Part shown: piece after piece, positions 25,235 to 34,063 of the stretch | Position numbering within the stretch: position 1 is the first letter of the stretch | Layout: each line of letters starts with the position of its first letter | Origin: Steromphala cineraria | Taxonomy: Eukaryota > Mollusca > Gastropoda > Trochida > Trochidae | Reading direction: 5' to 3' | Assembly (NCBI GenBank): GCA_916613615.1 | Contig: OU744721.1 | Coordinates: forward strand, 73,413,060-73,477,059 | Length of the DNA: 64,000 bases | Program-made: the position numbers and the translations under genes | The notes under the pieces: generated by a model | Told to the model about the DNA's origin: nothing | Database searches by the model: none | What the model saw: only the letters and a program-made list of their open reading frames with translations

Positions 25235-26566
25235 ATGGCTGGACGTGCTCCCAGACGTAGCCGCAGGCAAGCTAATCTTGAGGTACAACAGGATGAAGCT
25301 GATGGGGTTAACGAACCTATCCCTGTCACAAACCAAGATGGCGCCCCCCATGGTCGTAAACAAAGGAATTCCCCCTACTTGACAGCCGTGGAATTGAGAC
25401 GTCGACTTGCCCTCCAGGGGGTCAATGTACCCTCTTCTTGGAACCGAAAACTGCTACACCAGCTGTACTACGAGAATCTCCAAGCCACCGCTCATTCTAC
25501 TCAGAACTCATCGGGTCACCTGCCAGTCACAGCTACTCAAGCGGTCCCGACACAAGACAGTCAACCGACACTACAGAGTTCTGATCACTCGCATATTCCT
25601 CAAAGTTCAGTGAACATTCCACCCCTCTATGCAGCCCCACAGGATCATATTACAGACCAAGGGCAGGAACCTGTCGTCACTACTCTTCAACGAGAGCTGG
25701 CAGAACTTCGGAGTGCAGTTTCCAATCTGTCAGCTGTGAACACTGACCAACCCCTCCCCGGGGTGACTACCCCCCATTTACTCCCTCGGAGTTCTCTGTG
25801 TGATGTGCCATCAGATACCCTCCCCCAGATATCTACAGTTGCACCAGCCCTCAGGAAGAAAATTCAAGAGGGTAAATATGTGAACCTAGCCTTACTGTTA
25901 TTACCCAACCAAGATATGGTAGACAGCCGGATGTCGGAATTCGACGGGAACGTCTATACACTCAAAGACGACCCTAGGTTGAATAGAGCGCTCACTTTAG
26001 GTGAATTTATCCAAGCCTTCAGCCTGTACAAGGACGTGTATTGCGAACATGACTCGTCCAAAAGACAACAACTCGATGGCCATGAACAAACCGTCATCGA
26101 GCTGGCTACTCTGTACGGTGGTCTAGTACACTACGATTATCATAAACTTTTTGCTGCCCGTGTTGCCGCCTACGCTGAGAAAGGATTACATATAAGATGG
26201 GACCTACGGGACACCAGGATCTACGGGCAGTGCTCCTCCGGACGGCGTACCAGGACCTGTACGGTATGCCACAGCATTACCCACACGACAGAAGCCTGCC
26301 CTAGCATTCGAGAGACGTCACGACGTTTCCAACCAAGATCTTTCCCAACCGGCAGCGAGGACAGGAACCAGCCAGACAGGCGACACTTAACGGACATTAA
26401 AGGAAGGCAGAGAGTCAGACGTCAGGGACAGGAACTATGTAACAACTTTAACGACCGCGGATGTACCCGTCAGCAGTGTCCCTTTCTCCATATCTGCATT
26501 CGCTGCGACTCCAGCGCACACGGCGGGATGAAATGTAAATACGAGAGTGATCGATCTAGAAACTGA
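25235..26566 (+). CDS. YR retroelement ORF1, Gag-like with zinc knuckles
   Basis: The ATG at 25235 (context AACATGG) gives 443 residues; the open frame extends 10 codons upstream without another ATG. The N-terminus is basic (MAGRAPRRSRRQ). Residues ~45-80 (AVELRRRLALQGV then RKLLHQLY) resemble a SAP-type DNA-binding motif. The C-terminus has a CX2CX4HX4C knuckle (CTVC...H...C), a CCCH-like motif (CNNFNDRGC...CPFLH) and a second CX2CX4HX4C knuckle. A role as nucleocapsid-like RNA-binding protein is inferred from position and zinc fingers. The ORF ends at TGA 26564-26566, and the downstream RT frame is the same frame. Confidence 0.8.
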   Translation: MAGRAPRRSRRQANLEVQQDEADGVNEPIPVTNQDGAPHGRKQRNSPYLTAVELRRRLALQGVNVPSSWNRKLLHQLYYENLQATAHSTQNSSGHLPVTATQAVPTQDSQPTLQSSDHSHIPQSSVNIPPLYAAPQDHITDQGQEPVVTTLQRELAELRSAVSNLSAVNTDQPLPGVTTPHLLPRSSLCDVPSDTLPQISTVAPALRKKIQEGKYVNLALLLLPNQDMVDSRMSEFDGNVYTLKDDPRLNRALTLGEFIQAFSLYKDVYCEHDSSKRQQLDGHEQTVIELATLYGGLVHYDYHKLFAARVAAYAEKGLHIRWDLRDTRIYGQCSSGRRTRTCTVCHSITHTTEACPSIRETSRRFQPRSFPTGSEDRNQPDRRHLTDIKGRQRVRRQGQELCNNFNDRGCTRQQCPFLHICIRCDSSAHGGMKCKYESDRSRN

Positions 26567-26569
26567 CTA
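26564..26569 (+). promoter_or_regulatory. Putative stop-codon readthrough site, UGA-CUA
   Basis: The Gag stop TGA is followed directly by CTA, and the reading frame then continues open into the RT ORF. UGA followed by CUA is an established high-readthrough context in several viral and animal genes. The RT frame has no ATG before 26708, while the nearest ATG after the stop (26571) is in another frame and stops at 26600. Readthrough is therefore a reasonable model for a Gag-Pol product, but it is not proven. Confidence 0.55.
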
Positions 26570-28192
26570 AATGCCGCTCCGGTACCCAGTGACATTTTAG
26601 AGTTGACTCCTTTGAACATTACCAATCTGCAAAGAGAATTAAAATTTCACCCGGACAAAGCCTTCTCAAATTATCTCATACAGGGCTTAACTTCAGGTTT
26701 TAATCCAATGTTCTCAGTCCCCAAGTCAACTGTGGAGTGTAAAAACAATCTCAGTGCTAGGAACAATCCTATTGATGTGACTAACTTAGTGCAGAGTGAG
26801 TGTGTCAAGAACTATGTGATAGGTCCCTACAAGACACCCCCCTACTTACATTATCGTGTTAGCCCCCTCGGAGTGGCAGAAGGAAAATACTCAGGCAAGA
26901 AGAGACTCATACTGGACCTATCTGCCCCGCACGATAGCGAGGTATCAAGCATCAACAGTCTTATCGATAAAGATTCCTGCTCACTCTCCTACGTGACTCT
27001 AGATCAGGCCATAGCCATTATCCTCCAACTTGGAAAAGGGGCTTCATTATGCAAAGCAGATATCACTGACGCTTTTAAGCAGATCCCAATTCATCCTCAT
27101 TTCTGGCCCTACTTCGGTTTTAAATGGGACGGATTGTACTATTTTTATACCAGGCTAGCTTTTGGTTGTAGATCCAGCCCTAAGATCTTCGACACTGTCT
27201 CACAAGCTATTTGCTGGATTCTGTCAAACAACTACAACATGCCCCACGTGCTTCACCTCCTCGACGATTTCCTGGTAATTGATCCACCGCATCATAATGC
27301 CAACAACACCATGAGTGACATTATCAGGGTATTCCAGGACTTGAATATCCCACTGGCTAAACACAAGACAATCGGTCCGGTTACATCGCTGGAGTATCTG
27401 GGGATTATTCTTGATTCAGACAACATGATTGCCAAGTTGCCATCAGACAAGATGCAACGCATAGCTGGACTACTGTCAGAATTTTCTCGGAAGAAGAAGT
27501 GTACAAAGAGAGAGTTGTTATCTTTACTGGGACACCTAAATTACGCATGTCGAGTCATAGTACCAGGCAGATCATTTGTGTCATATCTCTTGGACCTGGC
27601 CTCTTCGGTCAAAAAACTACATCACCATGTGAGTCTGTCCGGGGATTGCCGCAAGGATCTTGCGATGTGGAGCAAATTCCTCTCCGAGTGGAATGGAATC
27701 TCCTTCTTCCATGACATAAATGCTACACCAACACCTGATATCTCCCTCTATACAGACGCAGCAGCCACAGTTGGATTCGGAGGCTTCTATCAGGGGGCGT
27801 GGTTTGCTGAGGAGTGGCCCCAGGACATATCACAGTTGCGTGGCCTGTCTACGGCCTTCATGGAACTCTACCCTATTGTAGTGTCCGCCCTTTTGTGGGG
27901 CCACCTCTGGTTTAAGAAGCGTGTTTTGTTCTATTGTGATAACACGGCAACTGTGTGCATTCTTAGAAAGGGGAGATCCAAGTGTGTTTATATCATGTCT
28001 CTAATGAGGAGACTTACATGGGTAGCAGCAGTAAATAATTTTGTTGTGTTAGCTAAGCATGTGCCTGGTGTAAATAACAACATCGCTGACGCCTTGTCTC
28101 GGTTACAGATCCCCAAGTTCAGAGCCCTGGCACCACAAGCACAGCGACAACCCCACCAGTGCCCACCCAGCTCCCAAGTCATGTGGCTTTGA
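26567..28192 (+). CDS. YR retroelement ORF2, reverse transcriptase and RNase H
   Basis: This frame is continuous with Gag after one UGA. RT features in order: KKRLILDLSAPHD, then CKADITDAFKQIPIHP (motif A, catalytic Asp), then LAFGCRSSPKIFD (motif B), then HLLDDFLVIDPP (motif C, an LLDD variant of YXDD), then SLEYLGIILDS. RNase H follows: SLYTDAAATVGFGG (first Asp), MELYPIV (Glu), FYCDNTATV (Asp) and ADALSRLQ (last Asp). These are typical of DIRS/Ngaro-class RT-RNase H. The ORF ends at 28192, overlapping the YR frame by 103 nt. The first in-frame ATG, at 26708, would still leave the RT core intact. Confidence 0.85.
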   Translation, partial: LNAAPVPSDILELTPLNITNLQRELKFHPDKAFSNYLIQGLTSGFNPMFSVPKSTVECKNNLSARNNPIDVTNLVQSECVKNYVIGPYKTPPYLHYRVSPLGVAEGKYSGKKRLILDLSAPHDSEVSSINSLIDKDSCSLSYVTLDQAIAIILQLGKGASLCKADITDAFKQIPIHPHFWPYFGFKWDGLYYFYTRLAFGCRSSPKIFDTVSQAICWILSNNYNMPHVLHLLDDFLVIDPPHHNANNTMSDIIRVFQDLNIPLAKHKTIGPVTSLEYLGIILDSDNMIAKLPSDKMQRIAGLLSEFSRKKKCTKRELLSLLGHLNYACRVIVPGRSFVSYLLDLASSVKKLHHHVSLSGDCRKDLAMWSKFLSEWNGISFFHDINATPTPDISLYTDAAATVGFGGFYQGAWFAEEWPQDISQLRGLSTAFMELYPIVVSALLWGHLWFKKRVLFYCDNTATVCILRKGRSKCVYIMSLMRRLTWVAAVNNFVVLAKHVPGVNNNIADALSRLQIPKFRALAPQAQRQPHQCPPSSQVMWL

Positions 28193-29178
28193 GCAACCAC
28201 CTCCACTCCTTATGGGCAGCAGCCGTGAGCAAGGGCACCCAAGCAGTGTATACCACAGGCATGAATTGCTATATAAAGTTCCTACTGACCCTTGGACTGT
28301 TCCAAACCTTGCTACCATCAGGACCACCCCCAGTGTGTGAAACCTATCTGCAGTATTTTATCGCACACTGTTACGGCGTACTCAAGTTATCTCATGTGAC
28401 AGTTAAAACCTACCTAGCAGGTGTGAGGTTCTTCTACCTTCAGCACGGTATCACTACCTTGTTTGACAACCCAGCGTCGGGTGGCTTGAACAGGTTACAA
28501 TCCATCATGAGAGGCTACAAACGTTTGCAGACACTCACAACAAAGAAACGGCTGCCTATCACCTTTGCCGTACTAGCTAAAATTGTAGCGTGTCTTAGAG
28601 CAGGTTTACTTGGACCACATAACGATCTTGTGATGGAGTGCATGTGCCTTACAGCTTTCTTTGGTTTTCTTCGGTGTGGAGAAATAACATGTGCTAGCAG
28701 TTACGACCCTTGTGTGCATATAAGTTTGAGTGCTATTACGTTTGACACCAGCAACAAGAAGTGTACCCTGTTGCTAAAAGCTTCGAAAACCGATCCTTTC
28801 AGACAAGGAGTTTACATTACGCTGTTTTCCAATAACACACTGTGTCCTTATTCTAGTCTCCGGAAGTTATACCATCTTAGAACCTTACAATGTGCAACCA
28901 ATGACGACCCACTGTTCACAGACTCTCTGCACAAACCTATTTCTAGAGCGGTGTTCCTCAGTTGGCTCAGCAGAGCGCTGTCTAGAGCTGGGTTCAACTC
29001 CTCCCAGTACTCCGGCCACTCCTTCCGTATTGGGGCAGCAACTACGGCTGCTTCTGCTCACGTGGAAGATCACCTTATTAAGACACTAGGCCGATGGCGG
29101 TCAGACTGTTTCCAACGCTACATCAGAACTCCCGAAGCTACTCTGCTTCAAGCCCAACGAGCCCTGTGTTTTTTCTAA
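28090..29178 (+). CDS. YR retroelement ORF3, tyrosine recombinase
   Basis: The frame is open from 28090 (after TGA 28087-28089) to the stop at 29176-29178. No ATG occurs before 28261, and starting there would trim the N-terminal helical domain. Catalytic signatures of a tyrosine recombinase are present in order: FFGFLRCGEI (Arg I), LLKASKTDPFRQG (Lys), YSGHSFRIGAATTA (His-x-x-Arg), LGRWRSDCFQRYIR (Trp and the nucleophilic Tyr). It would integrate a circular DNA intermediate. The frame is -1 relative to ORF2; I found no canonical X XXY YYZ slippery site in the overlap, so the translation mechanism is unknown. Confidence 0.85.
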   Translation, partial: RLVSVTDPQVQSPGTTSTATTPPVPTQLPSHVALSNHLHSLWAAAVSKGTQAVYTTGMNCYIKFLLTLGLFQTLLPSGPPPVCETYLQYFIAHCYGVLKLSHVTVKTYLAGVRFFYLQHGITTLFDNPASGGLNRLQSIMRGYKRLQTLTTKKRLPITFAVLAKIVACLRAGLLGPHNDLVMECMCLTAFFGFLRCGEITCASSYDPCVHISLSAITFDTSNKKCTLLLKASKTDPFRQGVYITLFSNNTLCPYSSLRKLYHLRTLQCATNDDPLFTDSLHKPISRAVFLSWLSRALSRAGFNSSQYSGHSFRIGAATTAASAHVEDHLIKTLGRWRSDCFQRYIRTPEATLLQAQRALCFF

Positions 29179-29360
29179 GTATTTGCTGCGTACTCTAAGA
29201 CTACAGTTAACATTTGCTCATCAAGACCTACTTATGTCCTATATATGTGTATATACATGCATTAGAACTTATATCTTTATTATTTAGCTTCTCTTCAATT
29301 TTTCTACCTAACCAACTATTTTTTCGGGGGCTCTCGGTTGCCTGCAACAACCTCGCTTTG

Positions 29361-29945
29361 GTATTTCAAACCAAGTCATGTCGTCCTGCAGGCATGACTT
29401 GGCTTTTGGCCCCCAAAATAATATAAAGCTTATTTCTTTATTAATTCCTTATGCCTTATAGCCCGCATGGTTACCCACTCATCCTCAAATACCCCACTTA
29501 GGTCCTCATAACCAGCACGGTTACCCACTCGTCCGCAGGATGAGCCCAAACTTAGGCCCTCATAACCAGCACGGTTACCCACTCATCCGCAGGATGAGCC
29601 CACACATGCCCAGCAGGTATCCCTTTCCATTCCGCAACTCGTCCACAGGATGAATCCCTCTCTGCTACCCTGTCCTGCGGCTGTCCCTTACAAGCCGTAG
29701 GGCTGCAGTATACCTGCTTTACATCTTCCAGTCCTCATAGCCAGCACGGCTCTCCACTTGTCCATTACCCAGTCCTGCGGCTTGTCGCACCAATTCGTAG
29801 GACCATATCATATATTATTTCATTATCAGCCTCTGGGCTATTTACTGGCAGCCGAGAAGCCCCCATGTACATACTGTATATACTCCAAATTATGTTTGTA
29901 ATAAATCTTTGTATCTATTCTCGTGTTTTGTTGTTCCTGCACAAA
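29361..29945 (+). repeat. Split direct repeat B1
   Basis: It begins GTATTTCAAACC and ends CCTGCACAAA at 29945, directly abutting A2. Inside, three ~54 bp imperfect units share GCACGGTTACCCACTC and CCGCAGGATGAGCCC (about 29461-29600). A TAATAAATC near 29900 could serve as polyadenylation signal. It is matched over 585 bp by B2. Confidence 0.85.
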
Positions 29946-29978
29946 ATGTAAATTTTATTATATTTTTGTTTGTGCAGG
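29936..29978 (+). other. lox-like B1/A2 junction, candidate recombinase site
   Basis: The arm CCTGCACAAA (29936-29945) and its perfect inverse TTTGTGCAGG (29969-29978) flank a 23 bp AT-rich spacer. This is the general layout of tyrosine-recombinase crossover sites such as lox and FRT. At the element's outer ends only one arm is present (24705-24714 on the left with the spacer, 31110-31119 on the right), as expected if a circular intermediate carrying the whole site opens at integration. Confidence 0.6.
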
Positions 29979-30410
29979 GATAACTTCCTCTCATTTTACA
30001 CATTATTGCATTTAACTCTGCCTATTACAATTACAATTTCCTACCTCCATAATATTCTTTATTTATGCTTTAGCACGATTTCCTCCTTATGTAATCTTAT
30101 GCCAGTTTAAAAGCATATCCTTTTTATTTCTTGCATCACTTCCTGTAATCTCAAACCAGGCTTTTTCCAAATTTATCACATACGTTTTTCTACTATTTTC
30201 TTTATGCAAACATTTTATGTCAACTCTTTCTTGCAGTAATATTTTACTTCCTATATTCTTTACTAAATCTCTGTAATATATTATACTTATTTTAATTTAC
30301 CAATAATTCCAAGCAGGAAATGACGTCACATGTTTACCTTATTTATGCTAATGAGCAGTCAGCCTCGTTTCAGTTTCACTTTCACCATTACGATGTTCAC
30401 AAAATTGTTA
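29946..30410 (+). repeat. Split direct repeat A2
   Basis: Copy of A1 with the same 465 bp length. The 124 bp that follow (30411-30534) match nothing else in the element. Confidence 0.85.
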
Positions 30411-30534
30411 CCCACCAACCATCCCCTTTCTCCTCCTTGGGGCTTCTTCGGCTTTCCTGTCTTTTCCTTGTTATTTCCATTATGCTTTGTATTTTTCAAT
30501 GTACATATATTTTGCTCTTTGTTTTTCATGCTCT

Positions 30535-31119
30535 GTATTTCAAACCAAGTCATGTCGTCCTGCAGGCATGACTTGGCTTTTGGCCCCCAAAATAATATAA
30601 AGCTTATTTCTTTATTAATTCCTTATGCCTTATAGCCCGCATGGTTACCCACTCATCCTCAAATACCCCACTTAGGTCCTCATAACCAGCACGGTTACCC
30701 ACTCGTCCGCAGGATGAGCCCAAACTTAGGCCCTCATAACCAGCACGGTTACCCACTCATCCGCAGGATGAGCCCACACATGCCCAGCAGGTATCCCTTT
30801 CCATTCCGCAACTCGTCCACAGGATGAATCCCTCTCTGCTACCCTGTCCTGCGGCTGTCCCTTACAAGCCGTAGGGCTGCAGTATACCTGCTTTACATCT
30901 TCCAGTCCTCATAGCCAGCACGGCTCTCCACTTGTCCATTACCCAGTCCTGCGGCTTGTCGCACCAATTCGTAGGACCATATCATATATTATTTCATTAT
31001 CAGCCTCTGGGCTATTTACTGGCAGCCGAGAAGCCCCCATGTACATACTGTATATACTCCAAATTATGTTTGTAATAAATCTTTGTATCTATTCTCGTGT
31101 TTTGTTGTTCCTGCACAAA
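30535..31119 (+). repeat. Split direct repeat B2 (right terminus)
   Basis: Copy of B1, 585 bp, ending CCTGCACAAA at 31119 before flank CTAAAAATTT. It defines the right end of the retroelement. Confidence 0.85.
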
Positions 31120-31130
31120 CTAAAAATTTA

Positions 31131-31622
31131 AAGAGACACAGAGTATGTTGATTGGATTAAAAATGTCAAATTTTGAAATCGATGTTATTACATCGGGAAC
31201 CACTAACTGTTACTGAAAATAACTAGTTAAAGGTCAATCGGTACATTACAGCAAAAATACGGCCATTCAAAGTCGGGATTTTGATCGAAAAATCGACAAT
31301 GTGATTTGAGTGGCGCTCGCAAATTCGCCAAACATAATTTTGAAACCTTGTCATAAGCTGACAGGAAGATATATTCAATTCGATAGTGTTTATTAGGTAT
31401 TGTAACTAATAGGTAGATTAATTGGATGCATAATTTCGAATATTAAACGTATTTGAGATGTTTTCTTGATTTTTCCATAAAATCAAGCATTTTAGAGATA
31501 TTATGCATAAATGGATATATTTGCAAGTCCAGTGATGAGATATGAACTTCAATCAGCATATTAGATATTTTGTAGCTTATCAAAACCAAATAAAATTTTA
31601 AGAAAGATACTCTGTGTCACTT
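31131..31622. mobile_element. 492 bp MITE with TIRs and TA duplication
   Basis: The left end AAGAGACACAGAGTAT and the right end ATACTCTGTGTCACTT are inverted repeats matching at 15 of 16 positions. TA flanks both ends (31129-31130 and 31623-31624), consistent with a Tc1/mariner-type non-autonomous element. There is no coding capacity. It begins 11 bp after the YR retroelement. Confidence 0.75.
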
Positions 31623-32338
31623 TAAGTGAATTTACCATCCTTTACAATCAACAATGCAAGGGAGACAACCAAGTGAGAATCCAAGTGAAGGAAGTGCCAT
31701 AAAATCCTGCGAAATCAACCATACTATAAAAGTTGTCAACTGGGTAGTACTGATATTAATTTTATTCTGCTCTGAGGCTGTTGGGATAAATATATATCTT
31801 TTGGAACAGATCCGATGTCTTTAGTTTATGTAGAGTCTAGGGTTTCAAAATATTTTGCAGATTCAGAATAAACAACTTTTAGTCAACGTTAAATGTTCCC
31901 ATTGTTCATATGTACTCAGGACAAACAGAGTCTATTTTACATAACATACATACAGAAATTAAAAGGTTTTAAACTGTTAATTAACAATCTATGTAAAATG
32001 TATCTTCAATGTTAGAATTTAACCAAAGTGACCGACATGACTAATATTGACTATGTTGATTCAAAAGTCCCTGACAAGGTAACTTTTCATCATCTAAGTT
32101 GTGCCACTCTGTACATTTAAGAAAAGCAGAAAGGTTCAAATGTTCATCAGCATATTTGTACCCACAAAGCTTATACAATACCCTGCAATCACAGAATCCT
32201 TGCACTAACATATATATCTATAACCAGGCAATAATATATGTAGTACCAAAAAATATTTCAATGGCTGAAAAAAAAGACATAAATGAATGACCAGTTGTCA
32301 TATAAATGCAAATACACTACTGTATCAGGATATTATAA

Positions 32339-32432
32339 GTTACCATGTGTTCGTGAGTTTGCTTCGTTCTCGTTTGATATTTAACTCGGACACGTGATAA
32401 ATGTCCATATCAAACTCGCGGACACATGGTAA
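32339..32432. repeat. Imperfect inverted repeat, 94 bp foldback
   Basis: GTTACCATGTGTTCGTGAG at 32339 is inverted with two mismatches at the right side (...CACATGGTAAC ending 32432). Inner segments CGTTTGATAT and ATATCAAACT add a second nested pairing. It may be a tiny MITE; no target duplication was identified. Confidence 0.6.
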
Positions 32433-32750
32433 CGAATTTATCTCGACGAGCACCTTTTCTAAATGCTATAAATGTGGCTTAAAAGATGAGATTGGCCAAA
32501 ATGGCCTCAGTGTTACTCTTTTATTTAGGTATTAACAAATATAATTTTTAAACCCTCGTGTTAATGACCAAAAGTATCTTCTAGTACCGGAGCGAATCGC
32601 ACATTACTAGACGGAAATTTAGGATTTACGAACAAAAAATCAAAATACCGAGCAATGCGGGCATTCCTAAATTTTGATTGTTTGGTCACTTGACCTCGTG
32701 CATTCGCACTATATTCAATTTGAAGCGGTCGTAGAAACCCCGTTACTGTC

Positions 32751-32832
32751 ATGGCGGACTGGCAAGTGGGGGCAAGCGACTTTGATAGTGTCGGAGTTAT
32801 AGATAAGACAGGCATCATAGCAGAATGTACAG
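32751..32832 (+). CDS. Putative first coding exon of an unrecognised gene
   Basis: The sequence ATGGCGGAC starts a frame of 27 codons beginning MADWQVGASDFDSVGVI and runs to a possible donor ACAG/GTTGGT at 32832/32833. The surroundings (32580-32830) are richer in CpG than the rest of the region, as around a promoter. Without splicing the frame stops after 9 more codons. No downstream exon was found and the protein is not recognised. The 98-residue ORF on the other strand here is probably a shadow. Confidence 0.25.
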
Positions 32833-33630
32833 GTTGGTTTGAGAGTTCAATAAACAACTAGATCAGCTTTCTGTTTGTATAATTTGAATCTTAAGCTCGC
32901 TGATAGATAACCTCGCTGCGAGTGAGCGGGTCAACATGCCGTAATGCCGTATGACTTGCTAATGTATTTTAGCGGTACCAATCTTTTACTAGAAGAACAT
33001 TTTACTTTTACCAGTAAAGTTATTCCATAAAGCTGACTTTAGCATGTACAGGGCAAATCACCAAGCATACATAGTTACAGCAATCGAGAGTAGCGTAGCC
33101 TTGTTTACCGAACAAAGGGCAAGGGAGATAACTCTTGACACGCCGTCGTTGCTTGTTACTAGGGTTGCGAGTGGCCCAGTTTAACATAGCTAGATATGCC
33201 GGTTTTGACCAATGGTAAACTGACATTGCTGTGCAAGTCGAGATAAAGTTTGATCTACTTATAATGAGATTGTTGCTGTTCCAGCAGCAGCTTCAACCAA
33301 TCACAGCACTTGATTCAGTCACAAGCCTACTTCTTGCAGCAATTTGTACTCAGATGGATACTTTGATCGTGAAAATTAGCATTTGGTTGGTTTGCAGAAA
33401 TAACAACAAAGTTTTGATAGATTCTGTTAGTGGTAGTATATCATATAAAAAGTATATCATCAAAGTATTTGTTGACACAAAGTTATAATTGAGTGCAGGT
33501 CGCCTAAGCATAGCAGTTGACAAAACAGGTGATTGGGGTAGGTACAAGATTTCGGACTTGTAACTATGAAGGCGTTGAAATCAAGGGGTTGTCTCAAAAC
33601 TTTTTACAAAGCTGTCTAGCATTACAGAGA

Positions 33631-34041
33631 CAGTGCTCCAGATAAGCTGCATATCTGCATATTTTTTACGAAATAAAATCCTTAAAAACCCAATACGTTT
33701 ATATGCTTGGTATACAGATACCCAGACATTTTCTTTAAAACACAAAAGAATTTAATAGCTTGTGTACTGTAGGCAGTGATTTGTAAATGCTAGCGTCGTC
33801 AAACCTAAATTTGTCATATATATATCATAACTCTTCAAAATATCAATATCCAGTGCTCTAAACATGTTCATTAATATCATTACATCTTAATGTTTGAGAT
33901 AATGTTAAAGATAATGTTAATATGAAGAGAAATACCCATTTCTGTAAAATCTTGAAAGTGCAATCTCAAAATCGACAATACTCAATTGTTACCAATACAG
34001 GGAGTAAATACCCAATAGGTTAAAAATTATCTGGAGCACTG
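33631..34041. mobile_element. 411 bp non-autonomous TIR element, hAT-like ends
   Basis: CAGTGCTCCAGATAA at 33631 is repeated in perfect inversion ending at 34041. The flanks share CAGAGA (33625-33630 and 34042-34047), a possible target duplication, shorter than the 8 bp typical of hAT elements, so the superfamily is uncertain. It ends 22 bp from the donor site of UTP6 exon 14, on the intron side. Confidence 0.65.
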
Positions 34042-34063
34042 CAGAGAGAAGGAGACAGCCTAC

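Larger units (their letters stand above)
24682..31119 (+). mobile_element. Tyrosine-recombinase retroelement (Ngaro/PAT-like) with split direct repeats
   Basis: The 6438 bp element is laid out A1 (24682-25146), Gag, RT-RNase H, YR, B1 (29361-29945), A2 (29946-30410), a 124 bp spacer, B2 (30535-31119). A copies are both 465 bp and B copies both 585 bp, and I saw no difference between the members of either pair. Order A1-ORFs-B1-A2-B2 with B1 and A2 abutting is the split-direct-repeat arrangement known for PAT and Ngaro elements. No methyltransferase region follows the RNase H, unlike DIRS1-type elements, and no integrase or protease is seen. All ORFs are free of internal lesions, so this copy may be recent and possibly active (inference). 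Confidence 0.85.
31625..33630. other. Intergenic or distal UTP6 intron; no UTP6 exon seen
   Basis: I looked here on the minus strand for the missing 3' exons of UTP6 and found none. The stretch contains an inverted repeat (32339-32432) and a possible first exon on the plus strand (32751-32832); otherwise nothing is recognised. Confidence 0.5.

Noticed and set aside
32561..32857. 98-residue minus-strand ORF considered as a UTP6 3' exon
   Set aside because: It has no similarity to the UTP6 C-terminus, and the CpG-rich patch reads better as a plus-strand first exon.
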